From contig CALCHQ010000104.1 in the NCBI GenBank assembly GCA_937901085.1, forward strand, positions 1-64,000: a stretch of 64,000 nucleotides of DNA. Reading direction: 5' to 3'. This DNA is from an uncultured Verrucomicrobiales bacterium (GTDB taxonomy: Bacteria > Verrucomicrobiota > Verrucomicrobiia > Verrucomicrobiales > Akkermansiaceae). Each line of letters begins with the position of its first letter. Within the stretch, counting starts at the first letter, position 1. This document shows positions 35,023 through 44,572 of this stretch, piece by piece. Made by a program: the position numbers and the translations under genes. The notes beneath the pieces were generated by a model, which did not search any database, was not told the origin of the DNA, and saw only the letters and a program-made list of their open reading frames with translations.

Positions 35023-36660
35023 TTAACGCACCTTTTCAGGAAGCTCCTCGCGAATCTTGCGGGCAAAGGCCTTGGCTGTCGTCTTATCACCCAGCAGGAG
35101 GCAGGTGCGGGAAAGCTCACGCATCGTCGTGCGGTAAATCCCCTGCTCCTCCTTCTCCAGACGTTCCTTGTCCTGCTCGCTCATCTGGTCAATGCTGCTC
35201 TGAATCGAACGCAGCGTGCGGAAACAGACCAAATCCTGGTTGGCCTTGCGCTGTGCCAGCGCCAGATTCAGGCGGGCTCGCAGAGTCTTGCCGTTAGTGA
35301 GGTCGGGGTTCACTTCCTCCACCATGCGGGTACATTCCTGCACCCACTTGAGGGCATTGGTGTATTCCTGCTTCTGCGTGTAGTAGGCCGCCAGTTCATG
35401 AGCAATGTCCGAGCGGAAATCGGAATCCTTCTTCACCAGAGCCGGATTCTGCAGCATCATTTCCCAACTGCGGGAGAGCAGCTCAATCTTCTCCTCCCCC
35501 TCCGTATGGGTGGCCAGGTAGGTAAGCACGCGCATAATCTCGGCAGCATCCTTTTCATGGTCAAGCAGGTAGCGATAATCGCGCACCGCTTCCTGAACAT
35601 TGCCGCGAGCCTCATTGGCCCGGGAACGGATACGGGCAATGCGGGTCTGCAAGTCCGGAGTCATCTCGCCATAGCCCTCGGCGAATGCCGCCGCCAGAGA
35701 AAGGGCCTGGGCGCAGCCCTCGTGATTGCCGAGGCGGTGGCGCAGCTCGCCCAGCAGCACATAACACTGCGGCAGGCGATGCTCCTTGTCAGGATACTCG
35801 AGCATAGCATCGCGGCTGCGCAGCAGTTTTTCCTCAATCTCCTTGAGCGTATGCTGGGGCATGTTCGGATTATCACGCAAGGCGGTCGTCACTTCCTCCA
35901 GCATCAGCTGTGAGGTAGCCGGGCAAAGCGGCCACTTAGCCTGCTCCAGAATGTTGCGGGTCATCTGCAGCACCGGGTCTTTCACCGCGCAGACACTCGC
36001 CCGGAGCATCTGCAGCGAGGCAGCTTCCGCCGCCAGCTCAGGAGAAGTCAGGCGCACCAGCACGCCGGGTGCATCGAGCCGGGCAATCGCCTTCACAGCC
36101 TCATCATTACGCTGCATGCGGATGCAGGTTTCAGCGGTGCGGCGGATGGAGCGCAGCAGCAGCGCCGTATATTCAGGCTCATTCACCAGGCGTTCCTGCA
36201 GCTCCTTGTCAAGGCGCAGCTGCAATTCAAAATCGCCATGAAGCGTGGCCGCCTGGGCCAGGCGTTCCAGCCCCTCCACCGGAGCCAGAGATTCCACCTC
36301 CGGCAGAATCCTCACGGCTTCCGCCCATTGGCCCTTATCAACCAGGCGGGAAAGCAGCAACCAGCGGAACTGGCGCTGCGTGTCAGCATTCTTGATCCAG
36401 CCCAGTCGGGAGCGGGAATTTTCAGCCAGTTCCAGCAGCCGTGCCTTGTCTCCCGACAAATCTGCCAGCAGGCGTTCCAGATTCTGGTTAGCCTCCTCAT
36501 TGCTGGCTACAATCACGGTCTGCCCCTTGAAGAAGGTGATGATATCCTGTCCCTTGGCAAAAAGCCCCCAGAGCAGCAAAGCCCCCACGGTGAGGCAGGC
36601 AGCTACCAGCGGGACGGTGTGGTTGCTCTTCTTGCGGGGCGGACGATAACGGCGGTTCAT
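35023..36660 (-). CDS. Membrane-anchored TPR-like repeat protein of unknown function
   Basis: 545 residues. A short basic N-terminus (NRRYRPPRKKS) and one transmembrane segment (about 16-35) place the rest outside the inner membrane. The remainder is a long series of helical pairs with TPR/SEL1-like spacing, rich in A, L, E and R. No catalytic motif. It lies 12 bases upstream of murJ in the same direction and 21 bases from a second protein of similar plan, so the three probably form an operon. A scaffold role at the cell wall machinery is a guess. Confidence 0.7.
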   Translation of the reverse strand: MNRRYRPPRKKSNHTVPLVAACLTVGALLLWGLFAKGQDIITFFKGQTVIVASNEEANQNLERLLADLSGDKARLLELAENSRSRLGWIKNADTQRQFRWLLLSRLVDKGQWAEAVRILPEVESLAPVEGLERLAQAATLHGDFELQLRLDKELQERLVNEPEYTALLLRSIRRTAETCIRMQRNDEAVKAIARLDAPGVLVRLTSPELAAEAASLQMLRASVCAVKDPVLQMTRNILEQAKWPLCPATSQLMLEEVTTALRDNPNMPQHTLKEIEEKLLRSRDAMLEYPDKEHRLPQCYVLLGELRHRLGNHEGCAQALSLAAAFAEGYGEMTPDLQTRIARIRSRANEARGNVQEAVRDYRYLLDHEKDAAEIMRVLTYLATHTEGEEKIELLSRSWEMMLQNPALVKKDSDFRSDIAHELAAYYTQKQEYTNALKWVQECTRMVEEVNPDLTNGKTLRARLNLALAQRKANQDLVCFRTLRSIQSSIDQMSEQDKERLEKEEQGIYRTTMRELSRTCLLLGDKTTAKAFARKIREELPEKVR

Positions 36661-36681
36661 ACAGCTTGTGACAATTAAATG

Positions 36682-38370
36682 TTAATTTTGTTGTAAACTT
36701 TCGGCAGGCGGCGGCTCCTGCTGAGCTTCCTGCGGAGCCTGGGGCTGGGGTGCGGGTGTCAGATGGGGTTTCAGGCGGCGCATCTGATGACGGGCCTCCT
36801 CGCGGCGGTCATGCTGGTCTCCCAGCAGCGGCAGCAACTGTTCCCATGCGTGGTAGGCATCCTGCCAGCGTTGCAGCTGCGTCAGCGCATAAGCCTGCCC
36901 CATGAGTGCCAGGCGGCGGTTATCCACTTCATCAATGCCATCGCCCTCCAGGTGGGCAACAGCGGCAGCATAGCCCGCTTCGGCCTCCGCCGTCTTGCCT
37001 TGCTGGTCATATATCTGCCCCAGAAGCAGGTGAATACGCCCCATGGCTGCCCGGTCGGTTGCAAAGAGTTCCTTTCGTATCTTCAGGCACTTATCGAGCA
37101 GGGGAAGAGCCTGTCCGGTCTGCCCCAGCTCCAGATGGCAGCGGGCAGCCCCCTCCAGAGGCTGCACCAGCAGCGCCGGAATCTGGGTAGCCGTCAACGC
37201 AGAACTGAAATCGAGCAAGGCAGTCTGGTAATTCTGCACCATGTAATGCATCCACCCGCGCTGGTCAAACAGGCAGGGCCAGAACGCATTTCCCGGATGC
37301 ACACGTCCCTCGGCCACGCCCTGGGCGCGGTGCAGCAGCGAAAGCGCCGTCACCAGGTGGGAGCGTCCCTGCTCTATCACTGCCAGCTGGCGCAAAGCCT
37401 GAAGGCGCGCCGTCATTTCAGACGGGCGGCTGCCGGTATTGCGTTCGGCCACGCGTAACAAAGGTTCAGCCGCGGCGGCATTGCCCAGTTCCAGCAAAGC
37501 CGTTCCGTAGCAGACCGCATATTCAGGCTGGGTCACGGCGGCGGTATCCACACCGTCCAGCGCAGCACGGAACAAGGCCTCAGCCGCAGCAGGCTGCCCG
37601 GCGCAACGCTGCAATTCACCCATGTGAACCTGCAGCATGTCGCAGAGCGGGCGGGTTTCAGCCCCCTTCTCCTTCAAATCATCCAGCAACTTCCCGCAGG
37701 AAGTCATCGCTTCCTCCAGACTGCGCGGCGTACACATTTCCAGAGCCGCCATCTGGCGCAGGGCCAGCAGGCGGTATTCCCCCTCATGCTTCTCCTCAAA
37801 AACAGATAACGCCAGCTGATAACAAGACCCGGCCGCCGCATACTGCTGCTGTGCCATCAGCAGATTTCCCGCATGAAGCGCGCGGCAGGCCCAGTCCGTA
37901 GTCCTCGGAACAGCCTCGAACAGGGATGTCAGCACGCTGATTGCAGGGGTTGTCAGGCGGCGCTGCAGGAGGGCATCGGCCAGGCACCATTCGGCTTCTG
38001 CCCGCACTCCGGCATCCTTAATCCAGCCGAAAGCAGCCTCCACATCCCCCGCCACCCGGAGCAGATGCTCATCGCTGGCAGAGGCAAGGCGCATGAAGCT
38101 GAGGACATTCTGGGACGCAGCGGTATTGAGCCTTTCCTGCACCATGCCGGACTGGATGGCGCGCTCAAACCCGGAGCGATCCCCCTGCTGGTAGCCCTTG
38201 TTGTAACTGTAGCTGTATGCCAGTATGCACAAACCGATGCACACGGAGGCAGCCAGCCCGACTCCGGTCCACAGCACCCAGGGACGGAATTCGAGTTCCT
38301 CCTCTGCCTCAGCGGCAGAGTGGTTCTCCTTTACTTCCTCCTCCATCGGTGATGGTTCTGCGTCAGGCAT
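36682..38370 (-). CDS. Membrane-anchored TPR repeat protein
   Basis: 562 residues. An acidic cytoplasmic start, one transmembrane segment (about 31-54), then TPR repeats throughout. Examples are ARCHLELGQTGQALPLLDKC and LLGQIYDQQGKTAEAEAGYA. The tail is rich in P and Q. No enzyme motif. Its first codons overlap the end of lysC by 8 bases, so the TPR-murJ group is translationally linked to the aspartate pathway genes. It is similar in plan to the protein at 35023-36660. Confidence 0.75.
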   Translation of the reverse strand: MPDAEPSPMEEEVKENHSAAEAEEELEFRPWVLWTGVGLAASVCIGLCILAYSYSYNKGYQQGDRSGFERAIQSGMVQERLNTAASQNVLSFMRLASASDEHLLRVAGDVEAAFGWIKDAGVRAEAEWCLADALLQRRLTTPAISVLTSLFEAVPRTTDWACRALHAGNLLMAQQQYAAAGSCYQLALSVFEEKHEGEYRLLALRQMAALEMCTPRSLEEAMTSCGKLLDDLKEKGAETRPLCDMLQVHMGELQRCAGQPAAAEALFRAALDGVDTAAVTQPEYAVCYGTALLELGNAAAAEPLLRVAERNTGSRPSEMTARLQALRQLAVIEQGRSHLVTALSLLHRAQGVAEGRVHPGNAFWPCLFDQRGWMHYMVQNYQTALLDFSSALTATQIPALLVQPLEGAARCHLELGQTGQALPLLDKCLKIRKELFATDRAAMGRIHLLLGQIYDQQGKTAEAEAGYAAAVAHLEGDGIDEVDNRRLALMGQAYALTQLQRWQDAYHAWEQLLPLLGDQHDRREEARHQMRRLKPHLTPAPQPQAPQEAQQEPPPAESLQQN

Positions 38371-39589
38371 TTACCTGGTCAAGATGGAAGGCGCTGTGTA
38401 CAACACGGGCAGCCTGCTCGATGTCACCGGCTTCCACCGTCGTGGAGATGCGGATTTCAGAGGTGGCAATCATACCGGTAGCGATACCGGCATCGGCCAG
38501 AGCCTGGAACATAGTAGCGGCCACGCCCGTGTGCGAGCGCATACCGACACCCACCACGGACAGCTTGGCCAGACCGGCCTCTGTCTCCAGACGGGCAGAT
38601 TCGCCCAGCTGGGCCAGCACGGGCTTCAACGCAGCCTGAGCAGCGCCGAGGTCGTTCATATTCATGGTGAAGGACTGGCGGGCCTGGCCGTCATGGGCGG
38701 TGTTGGCCACAATCATATCCACATTAATCTCGGCATTGGAAAGAGCGGAGAGAATGATGGAGGTATAGGCCACGGGGGCCGTAATGCCCGACACGGTGAC
38801 GCGGGCCTGGTTGCGTTCGATGGAAACGCCTCGCACGGCGAGGGACTCCATAGCGGAAGTTTCTTCTTGCACGATGGTACCTGGGTTGTTGTTCATGGAA
38901 TTACGGACTTCGAACACGACGCCGAATTTCTTGGCAAATTCGACGGAGCGAGCCTGCATGACTTTTGAGCCGCTGGAGGCCATCTCCAGCATTTCTTCAT
39001 AGGAGAGTACGGAAATCTTACGGGCGTCCTTCACCACGCGGGGATCGCAGGTGTAGACGCCGTCCACATCGGTGAAAATCTGGCACAGGTCTGCATGTAC
39101 CGCAGCGGCCATGGCAATGGCAGACAAGTCCGAACCACCGCGGCCGAGCGTGTGGATTGTACCGTCCAGGCTCACGCCCTGGAAACCGGCGCACACGACG
39201 ATGTTGCCCTCCTCCAGCGCTTTAATGACGCGGGCGGGGTCAATGGAATGAATGCGGCCGCGGGTATGGGAGCCGTAGGTGCAGACGCCAGCCTGCTGGC
39301 CGGTGAAGCTCACGGCCTTGTAGCCCATATCAGCAATGGCCATGCACAGCAGGGCAATGCTCTGCTGTTCGCCGGTGGCCAGCAGCATATCCAGCTCGCG
39401 TTCCGGCGGGTTATCCATCACCTCATGAGCCAGGCCAATCAGCTTGTCGGTGACACCACTCATGGCGGAAATCACAGCCATAATCTGGTTTCCCGCCTGC
39501 TGGACCTCGATAAGGCGGCGGGCGACATTGCGGATGCGGTCAATGGTGCCCACAGAGGAGCCACCGTATTTCTGAACGATAAGAGCCAT
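38363..39589 (-). CDS. lysC: Aspartate kinase
   Basis: 408 residues, the usual length for a monofunctional aspartokinase. The N-terminal motif is VQKYGGSSVG. TLGRGGSDLSAIAMA follows, and two ACT domains (about 265-408) bind feedback inhibitors. It makes aspartyl phosphate for lysine, threonine, methionine and diaminopimelate. Homoserine dehydrogenase is immediately upstream (12 bases), giving a hom-lysC unit that feeds into cell-wall and amino-acid synthesis. Confidence 0.96.
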   Translation of the reverse strand: MALIVQKYGGSSVGTIDRIRNVARRLIEVQQAGNQIMAVISAMSGVTDKLIGLAHEVMDNPPERELDMLLATGEQQSIALLCMAIADMGYKAVSFTGQQAGVCTYGSHTRGRIHSIDPARVIKALEEGNIVVCAGFQGVSLDGTIHTLGRGGSDLSAIAMAAAVHADLCQIFTDVDGVYTCDPRVVKDARKISVLSYEEMLEMASSGSKVMQARSVEFAKKFGVVFEVRNSMNNNPGTIVQEETSAMESLAVRGVSIERNQARVTVSGITAPVAYTSIILSALSNAEINVDMIVANTAHDGQARQSFTMNMNDLGAAQAALKPVLAQLGESARLETEAGLAKLSVVGVGMRSHTGVAATMFQALADAGIATGMIATSEIRISTTVEAGDIEQAARVVHSAFHLDQVNA

Positions 39590-39601
39590 AGTTGGTCGGT
39601 A

Positions 39602-40924
39602 TTAGGAGTTAAAGGTTTCGATACGGAACACAGCGGGGTGTGGTTCAATGCACCCTGTGGCGGCAATTTCCTTGAGGGCGCTCTTGAGCTGCCCCCAGGC
39701 GCAGGCATGCAGGGTGAACACGAGGTCGTTCTGCACATTCTCGGCCTCGTCCTCCTCATGGGCGGTGGACGATGTGGAGGAGATGCTGATGTCGTGCTTG
39801 GCCAGCACCTGGGCGATGGTGGCAATCACGCCGGAGCGGCGGCTCGGCACCAGGAAACGCACATAGTAGGGCGTAACGGTCTCTTCCTGCGGCAGGATGT
39901 CGAGCGTCTTGGTATAAGGATGGAAGCCTGTGTGGAATTCGGGGTGGCGCAAATCACGCATCGCCATCACAATATCGCCGATGACGGCGCTGGCCGTCGG
40001 GTTCTTACCAGCCCCTCTGCCGTAGAAAATGGTCTCACCCACGATGTCGCCCTTGACGGCAATGGCATTGAACACACCGTTGACATTAGCCAGCAGGTGT
40101 TCGCGCGGCACAAAGCTGGGCTGCACGCGCAATTCAAGAGCGTCCGTACCGGCATGCTGCTTGATGACCACGAGCAACTTGATGGTGTACCCCATCTGGT
40201 GGGCAAAGCGGAAATCGGTGGCAGTCACGCGCTCGATGCCGTATACCGAAATCAGCTCCGGCGAAATCGGCGTGCCGTAGGCCAGCATGGCCAGAATGAG
40301 CGCTTTGTGCGCGGCATCCCAACCGTTGATGTCAAGCGTGGGATCAGCCTCGGCAAACCCCTTGGCCTGGGCGCGCGCGAGGGCAGACTCAAAAGAAACG
40401 CCCTTGCGCTCCATGGAGGAAAGGATGTAGTTGCTCGTGCCGTTGATGATACCGGCAATGCTCTCCACATTGTTGCAGATGAGGGAATTCTGCAGGCTCT
40501 GGATAATCGGGATACCACCGCCGCAGGAAGCCTCGAAATACAGCGGCACGCCCTGCGTTGCGGACAGCTTGAACAGTTCGCTGCCATATTCGGCCAGCAG
40601 AGCCTTGTTGCCCGTCACCACAGGCTTGCCCGCCTTCAACGCGCTGGTCACCAGCTCATAAGCCTCCGTCGTACCGCCAATCAATTCAATGATGATGTCG
40701 ATATCAGGATCATTCACCAGCTCACGCCAGTCATCGGTCAGCATACCGGGAGCCATCTGAACCTCTCGCACACGGGTCATATCGCGCACCGCCACTTTCT
40801 TGACGGCATATTTCATCTGCGCGCGTGCTTCCAGCAGTTCATGATTGCGGCACAGCGTCTCAAACACACCCGTGCCTACTGTTCCAAGCCCTGCAAGACC
40901 AAGTTGAAGCGGTTTATCTGTCAT
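39602..40924 (-). CDS. hom: Homoserine dehydrogenase
   Basis: 440 residues from ATG 40924; a TTG four codons upstream is not needed. NAD-binding GLAGLGTVGTGVFETL, catalytic-region motifs GIINGTSNYILSSM and EADPTLDINGWDAAHKALIL, and a C-terminal ACT domain (about 355-440). It reduces aspartate semialdehyde to homoserine. First gene of the hom-lysC-TPR-TPR-murJ run, all on the minus strand with very small gaps. Its own promoter lies 11 bases upstream. Confidence 0.96.
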   Translation of the reverse strand: MTDKPLQLGLAGLGTVGTGVFETLCRNHELLEARAQMKYAVKKVAVRDMTRVREVQMAPGMLTDDWRELVNDPDIDIIIELIGGTTEAYELVTSALKAGKPVVTGNKALLAEYGSELFKLSATQGVPLYFEASCGGGIPIIQSLQNSLICNNVESIAGIINGTSNYILSSMERKGVSFESALARAQAKGFAEADPTLDINGWDAAHKALILAMLAYGTPISPELISVYGIERVTATDFRFAHQMGYTIKLLVVIKQHAGTDALELRVQPSFVPREHLLANVNGVFNAIAVKGDIVGETIFYGRGAGKNPTASAVIGDIVMAMRDLRHPEFHTGFHPYTKTLDILPQEETVTPYYVRFLVPSRRSGVIATIAQVLAKHDISISSTSSTAHEEDEAENVQNDLVFTLHACAWGQLKSALKEIAATGCIEPHPAVFRIETFNS

Positions 40925-40935
40925 TTGCGGGCGCA

Positions 40936-40964
40936 ATTCTACACCATTTCACCTGCAATCACAA
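40936..40964 (-). promoter_or_regulatory. Promoter of hom, near-leaderless
   Basis: Minus strand TTGTGA (40964-40959), 17-base spacer, TAGAAT (40941-40936). The -10 box ends 11 bases before ATG 40924. Confidence 0.65.
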
Positions 40965-41021
40965 GTTAATAATCTGCCTGCTCTACAGATTTTACCAGTT
41001 CACCAGGAGAGGCAGAAAGCA

Positions 41022-41055
41022 TTCCGCCGCCCTCCCATTCGGAAAGGCGGCGGAA
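41022..41055 (-). terminator. Terminator of pckG
   Basis: Perfect 10-bp GC-rich stem (41055-41046 with 41031-41022) and 14-base loop, 30 bases past the pckG stop. The following sequence has only a short T-run. Confidence 0.6.
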
Positions 41056-41084
41056 GTTTCAGCTTTTGTTGCTGTCTAAGTCAA

Positions 41085-42926
41085 TTAGAACTTAGCAAGC
41101 ATAGCCTGGCGCTGAGCTTCAAGCTCGGCGGGCAGCTTGTCGCCCACCATGTTGAACAGCTCGGTCTGAGACTCAAGCTCGGCCTTCCACTCGGAAGCGG
41201 AGATGGCCATGTTGGTCTCAAATGCGGCCTTGTCGTAGTCCTTCAGACCTTCGGTGTCGAGTTCCTCGAAGGTGGGGGAGATACCCAGAGCGGTTTCCAC
41301 GCCCTGCACCTCACCGCGGCAGCGGCGGAGTACCCAGTCGAGTACGCGCATGTTGTCGCCGAAGCCGGGCCATACGAAGTTGCCCTCGGCGTCCTTGCGG
41401 AACCAGTTCACGTTGAAGATCTTGGGCAGCTTGCAAGCGCAGGTCTTGGTGCCCATATCCAGCCAGTGCTGCCAGTAGTCACCCACATTGTAACCAATGA
41501 AGGGCTTCATGGCCATCGGGTCGCGACGCACCTGGCCAATCTGGCCGAAGGCAGCGGCGGTCATCTCAGAGCCCATGGTAGCACCCACGTACACGCCGTG
41601 GTTCCAATCCTTGGACTGGAATACGAGCGGCATGGTGGTAGCGCGGCGGCCACCGAAGAGGAATGCGCTGATGGACACACCTTCGGGGTTGTAGTATTCG
41701 GGGTCGAGCGTGGGGCACTGGGAAGCCGGAGCGGTGAAGCGGCTGTTCGGGTGAGCGCACTTGCGGCCGCAGTCGGGAGTCCAGTCGTTGCCCTGCCAGT
41801 CGATGGCGTGGGCAGGAGCCTCGCCGTCCATACCTTCCCACCATACGTCACCGTCGTCGGTCAGACCCACGTTGGTGAAGATGATGTTCTCCTTGATGGT
41901 GTCCATGGCGATGGGGTTGGACTTGTAGGAAGTACCGGGAGCCACACCGAAGTAACCGTTTTCGGGGTTGATGGCGTGGAAGGTGCCGTCCTCGTGGGGC
42001 CAGATCCAGGCGATGTCGTCGCCGATGATGCTGGTCTTCCAGCCCTTGGCAGCCAGAGCGGGCGGGGGCACAACCATGGCCAGGTTGGTCTTACCGCAGG
42101 CAGAGGGGAATGCGCCGGTCACATAGGACTTGCGGCCTTCGGGGTCGGTGATGCCGAGGATGAGCATGTGTTCAGCCATCCAGCCGTTCTTCTGGGCGAT
42201 GCCAGTGGCGATACGCAGAGCAAGGCACTTCTTGCCAAGCAGGGCGTTACCACCGTAACCGGAACCGTAGGAAATAATCTCGCCAGTCTCGGGGAAGTGG
42301 CAGATGTACTTCTCTTCGTTGTTGCAGGGCCAGGTCACGTCTTCCTGACCGGGCTCAAGGGGAGCACCCACGGTGTGGAGGCAGGGAACGAAGTCGCCGT
42401 AGCCGTCGCGCTTGGGATTGCCACCGCCGTTCACTTCGTCCTCGAGGCGCTTGAGCACCTTCTCACCCATGATGGTCATGATGCGCATGTTGGTCACCAC
42501 GTAGGCGGAGTCGGTGATTTCGATACCGATCTTGGCCAGGGGGGAATCAAGCGGGCCCATGCAGAAAGGAATCACGTACATGGTACGGCCCTTCATGGAA
42601 CCATCGAGGTAGGGGTTGAGGATGGCGCGCATCTCAGCCGGGGACTTCCAGTTGTTGGTAGGACCAGCGTCCTCCTCCTTTTCGGAGCAGATGAATGTGC
42701 GTTCCTCTACGCGGGCCACGTCAGAAGGAGTAGAACGAGCCAGGAAGCAGCCGGGGCGCTTCTCGGGGTTCAGGCGGATGTAGGTGCCTTTCTCCACGAG
42801 CATGTCGCAGAGCTTGGTGTTCTCTTCCTCGGAACCGTCGCACCAGTAGACGGAATCGGGTTTGCAGAGCTGGCGAATCTGTTCGACCCACTCAGCAGCC
42901 TTCTTATGAGTAGTACCTGTAATCAT
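41085..42926 (-). CDS. pckG: Phosphoenolpyruvate carboxykinase (GTP)
   Basis: 613 residues from ATG 42926. The upstream in-frame ATG 43001 lies before the promoter and adds 25 non-homologous residues. Motifs of the GTP-type enzyme are FPSACGKTNLAMVVPP (kinase-1a loop with reactive Cys), SYGSGYGGNALLGKKCLALR and GVYVGATMGSEMTAAA. It converts oxaloacetate to PEP or, in many anaerobes, fixes CO2 onto PEP in fermentation to succinate or propionate. Single gene with its own promoter. Confidence 0.96.
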   Translation of the reverse strand: MITGTTHKKAAEWVEQIRQLCKPDSVYWCDGSEEENTKLCDMLVEKGTYIRLNPEKRPGCFLARSTPSDVARVEERTFICSEKEEDAGPTNNWKSPAEMRAILNPYLDGSMKGRTMYVIPFCMGPLDSPLAKIGIEITDSAYVVTNMRIMTIMGEKVLKRLEDEVNGGGNPKRDGYGDFVPCLHTVGAPLEPGQEDVTWPCNNEEKYICHFPETGEIISYGSGYGGNALLGKKCLALRIATGIAQKNGWMAEHMLILGITDPEGRKSYVTGAFPSACGKTNLAMVVPPPALAAKGWKTSIIGDDIAWIWPHEDGTFHAINPENGYFGVAPGTSYKSNPIAMDTIKENIIFTNVGLTDDGDVWWEGMDGEAPAHAIDWQGNDWTPDCGRKCAHPNSRFTAPASQCPTLDPEYYNPEGVSISAFLFGGRRATTMPLVFQSKDWNHGVYVGATMGSEMTAAAFGQIGQVRRDPMAMKPFIGYNVGDYWQHWLDMGTKTCACKLPKIFNVNWFRKDAEGNFVWPGFGDNMRVLDWVLRRCRGEVQGVETALGISPTFEELDTEGLKDYDKAAFETNMAISASEWKAELESQTELFNMVGDKLPAELEAQRQAMLAKF

Positions 42927-42935
42927 GGTGCTTGT

Positions 42936-42964
42936 AAAATACCACATCCCCCGCAAACTTGCAA
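42936..42964 (-). promoter_or_regulatory. Promoter of pckG, probably leaderless
   Basis: Minus strand TTGCAA (42964-42959), 17-base spacer, TATTTT (42941-42936). Only 9 bases lie between the -10 box and ATG 42926, the same distance as at hprK. Confidence 0.65.
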
Positions 42965-43123
42965 CACGAAATTTAGAGAATTTGGGCAGAAAGTTCGCCA
43001 TTCCGGCATTCTTCGCTGCATTCAGGTAACAAGCAAGGCAGGCAACGCCGGTATAGCGCAGCCCGCCCTGCCCGTTCCGCCAGGGAAAGCTCCTCGGCGG
43101 CGCTCAGATTACAGAAAGAAAAA

Positions 43124-43636
43124 TCAGTTTTCCACGTAGCCGATGTAAGGGAGGTTACGGTATTTGCCATTGTAATCCAGACCGTACCCCACAAGGAAGA
43201 GATTCCCGCAATGCAAGGACGCAAAGTCTGCATCGCAATCATGGCTGCGGCGGCCATCCTTATCCACCGCCACCGTTGAGAGTACCATCGTGGCACCAGC
43301 CTTACGGAGAGTCTCGCACACGGCGCGCATGGTCAGGCCGGTATCCAGCACATCATCAATCACCAGCACGCGTTTCCCCGCACAATCCGGCAAGGCATTG
43401 TGCCAGCAGAGTTCGCCCGTACTCTCCGTGCCGGCATAACTGGAAATGCGGATAGTCTGCAATTCAAAATTAGCCGGCAGGCAGCGCAGCAGGTCTGCGG
43501 CGTACCAGATAGCGCCATTCAGCAGGCAGAGCGCCACCACGGGCTCCTCATTTCCAAAACGGGCTTCAATCTCGCGGGCTGTGCGCTGCACAGCCTCCTG
43601 AATCTGTTCGGCGGAATAAAGTGTCTTGATGTTCAT
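43124..43636 (-). CDS. hpt: Hypoxanthine phosphoribosyltransferase
   Basis: 170 residues. PRPP-binding loop RVLVIDDVLDTGLTM (Asp94, Asp95, Thr99) and the purine-binding VGYGLDYNGKYRNLPYIG at the C-terminus. It salvages hypoxanthine and guanine to IMP and GMP. Single gene between pckG and a YczE-like membrane protein, on the same strand. An AT-rich stretch precedes its start. Confidence 0.94.
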   Translation of the reverse strand: MNIKTLYSAEQIQEAVQRTAREIEARFGNEEPVVALCLLNGAIWYAADLLRCLPANFELQTIRISSYAGTESTGELCWHNALPDCAGKRVLVIDDVLDTGLTMRAVCETLRKAGATMVLSTVAVDKDGRRSHDCDADFASLHCGNLFLVGYGLDYNGKYRNLPYIGYVEN

Positions 43637-43718
43637 TTCCTTATCCGGTTATATGTTTTGCAGTATGCGGCGCGCAAGGCTACAACAGCAGGAAGAGAAA
43701 AGCAAGCTTTTTAAGATA

Positions 43719-44450
43719 TCAGGCCAGCGTATCATTGACTCCGGAAGGAATCTCTCCCTTTCCGGCCATGGCAAAGAGCTTATCCCAGACTGGGCAATAG
43801 CGGAAAAGCAACCCGATGATGAACCCCGTACTCACAGCACAGATAAGCGACCCCTCGCGCACTCCGGCCAGCGTACCCAGCAACAGCAGGGAGGCTGCCA
43901 CGGCTATACCCAGCATCGAGCAATCCACCCCGACCTTGACCCGGCTGAAACGCCAGTTGAACGTGCGGCTGATAGCCAGGCAGAGCCCCTCTGCAGAAAG
44001 GGGCACGAGATTCGCTTTCACAAAGGTGAAGATACCGAACGCGGAGACACCGCAGCCAGCAAGGGTATACCCCAGCGCTGCCGCATAATTCGGCACAGGC
44101 AGCAGCACCGTATAACTCAGGCACGCATCCAGCATCGCTCCCAGGAGGAGGGCATTCACAATCTGCAGCAACTGGATGGGGGAGTATTGGCTGCGGAGAA
44201 GCAGAATCTGCATCAGCACAAGGCTCACATGCACACAGATAAGCATGTTACCAACCGTACACCACTCATACCCCGCCCCGCCAGGCTGCGTTCCCAGCAG
44301 CAGATGCGCCACCAGAGCCGGGCTCGTAATGGCATCTGTACCAAGATTGGCAAGAATCGTCAGCGCTATTCCCTGCGCCAGAACAAACAACCCGAACAGC
44401 AGGCAGAACAACCGCGCCACGAATTCCGCAAATGAGTATGAAGATTTCAT
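43719..44450 (-). CDS. YczE/YyaS/YitT-type integral membrane protein
   Basis: 243 residues with about six transmembrane segments. It contains the family-like pattern LFGLFVLAQGIALTILANLG, then TDAITSPA, near the N-terminus, and GLCLAISRTFNWRFSRVKVG in the middle. The function of this family is unsettled (suspected small-molecule permease or regulator). 122 bases separate it from the kinase gene upstream, so it may be outside that operon. Confidence 0.75.
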   Translation of the reverse strand: MKSSYSFAEFVARLFCLLFGLFVLAQGIALTILANLGTDAITSPALVAHLLLGTQPGGAGYEWCTVGNMLICVHVSLVLMQILLLRSQYSPIQLLQIVNALLLGAMLDACLSYTVLLPVPNYAAALGYTLAGCGVSAFGIFTFVKANLVPLSAEGLCLAISRTFNWRFSRVKVGVDCSMLGIAVAASLLLLGTLAGVREGSLICAVSTGFIIGLLFRYCPVWDKLFAMAGKGEIPSGVNDTLA

Positions 44451-44572
44451 CCTGCGCCCATTCTAACGAATGCCAGCCCGCGAATCAAGCCTGAATATCC
44501 AGACTTCACAGGGCAGCATCGCGGAAGAAAAGACGCAGGGAACTTTCGCATTCAAAATTCTACTTTCTACAT

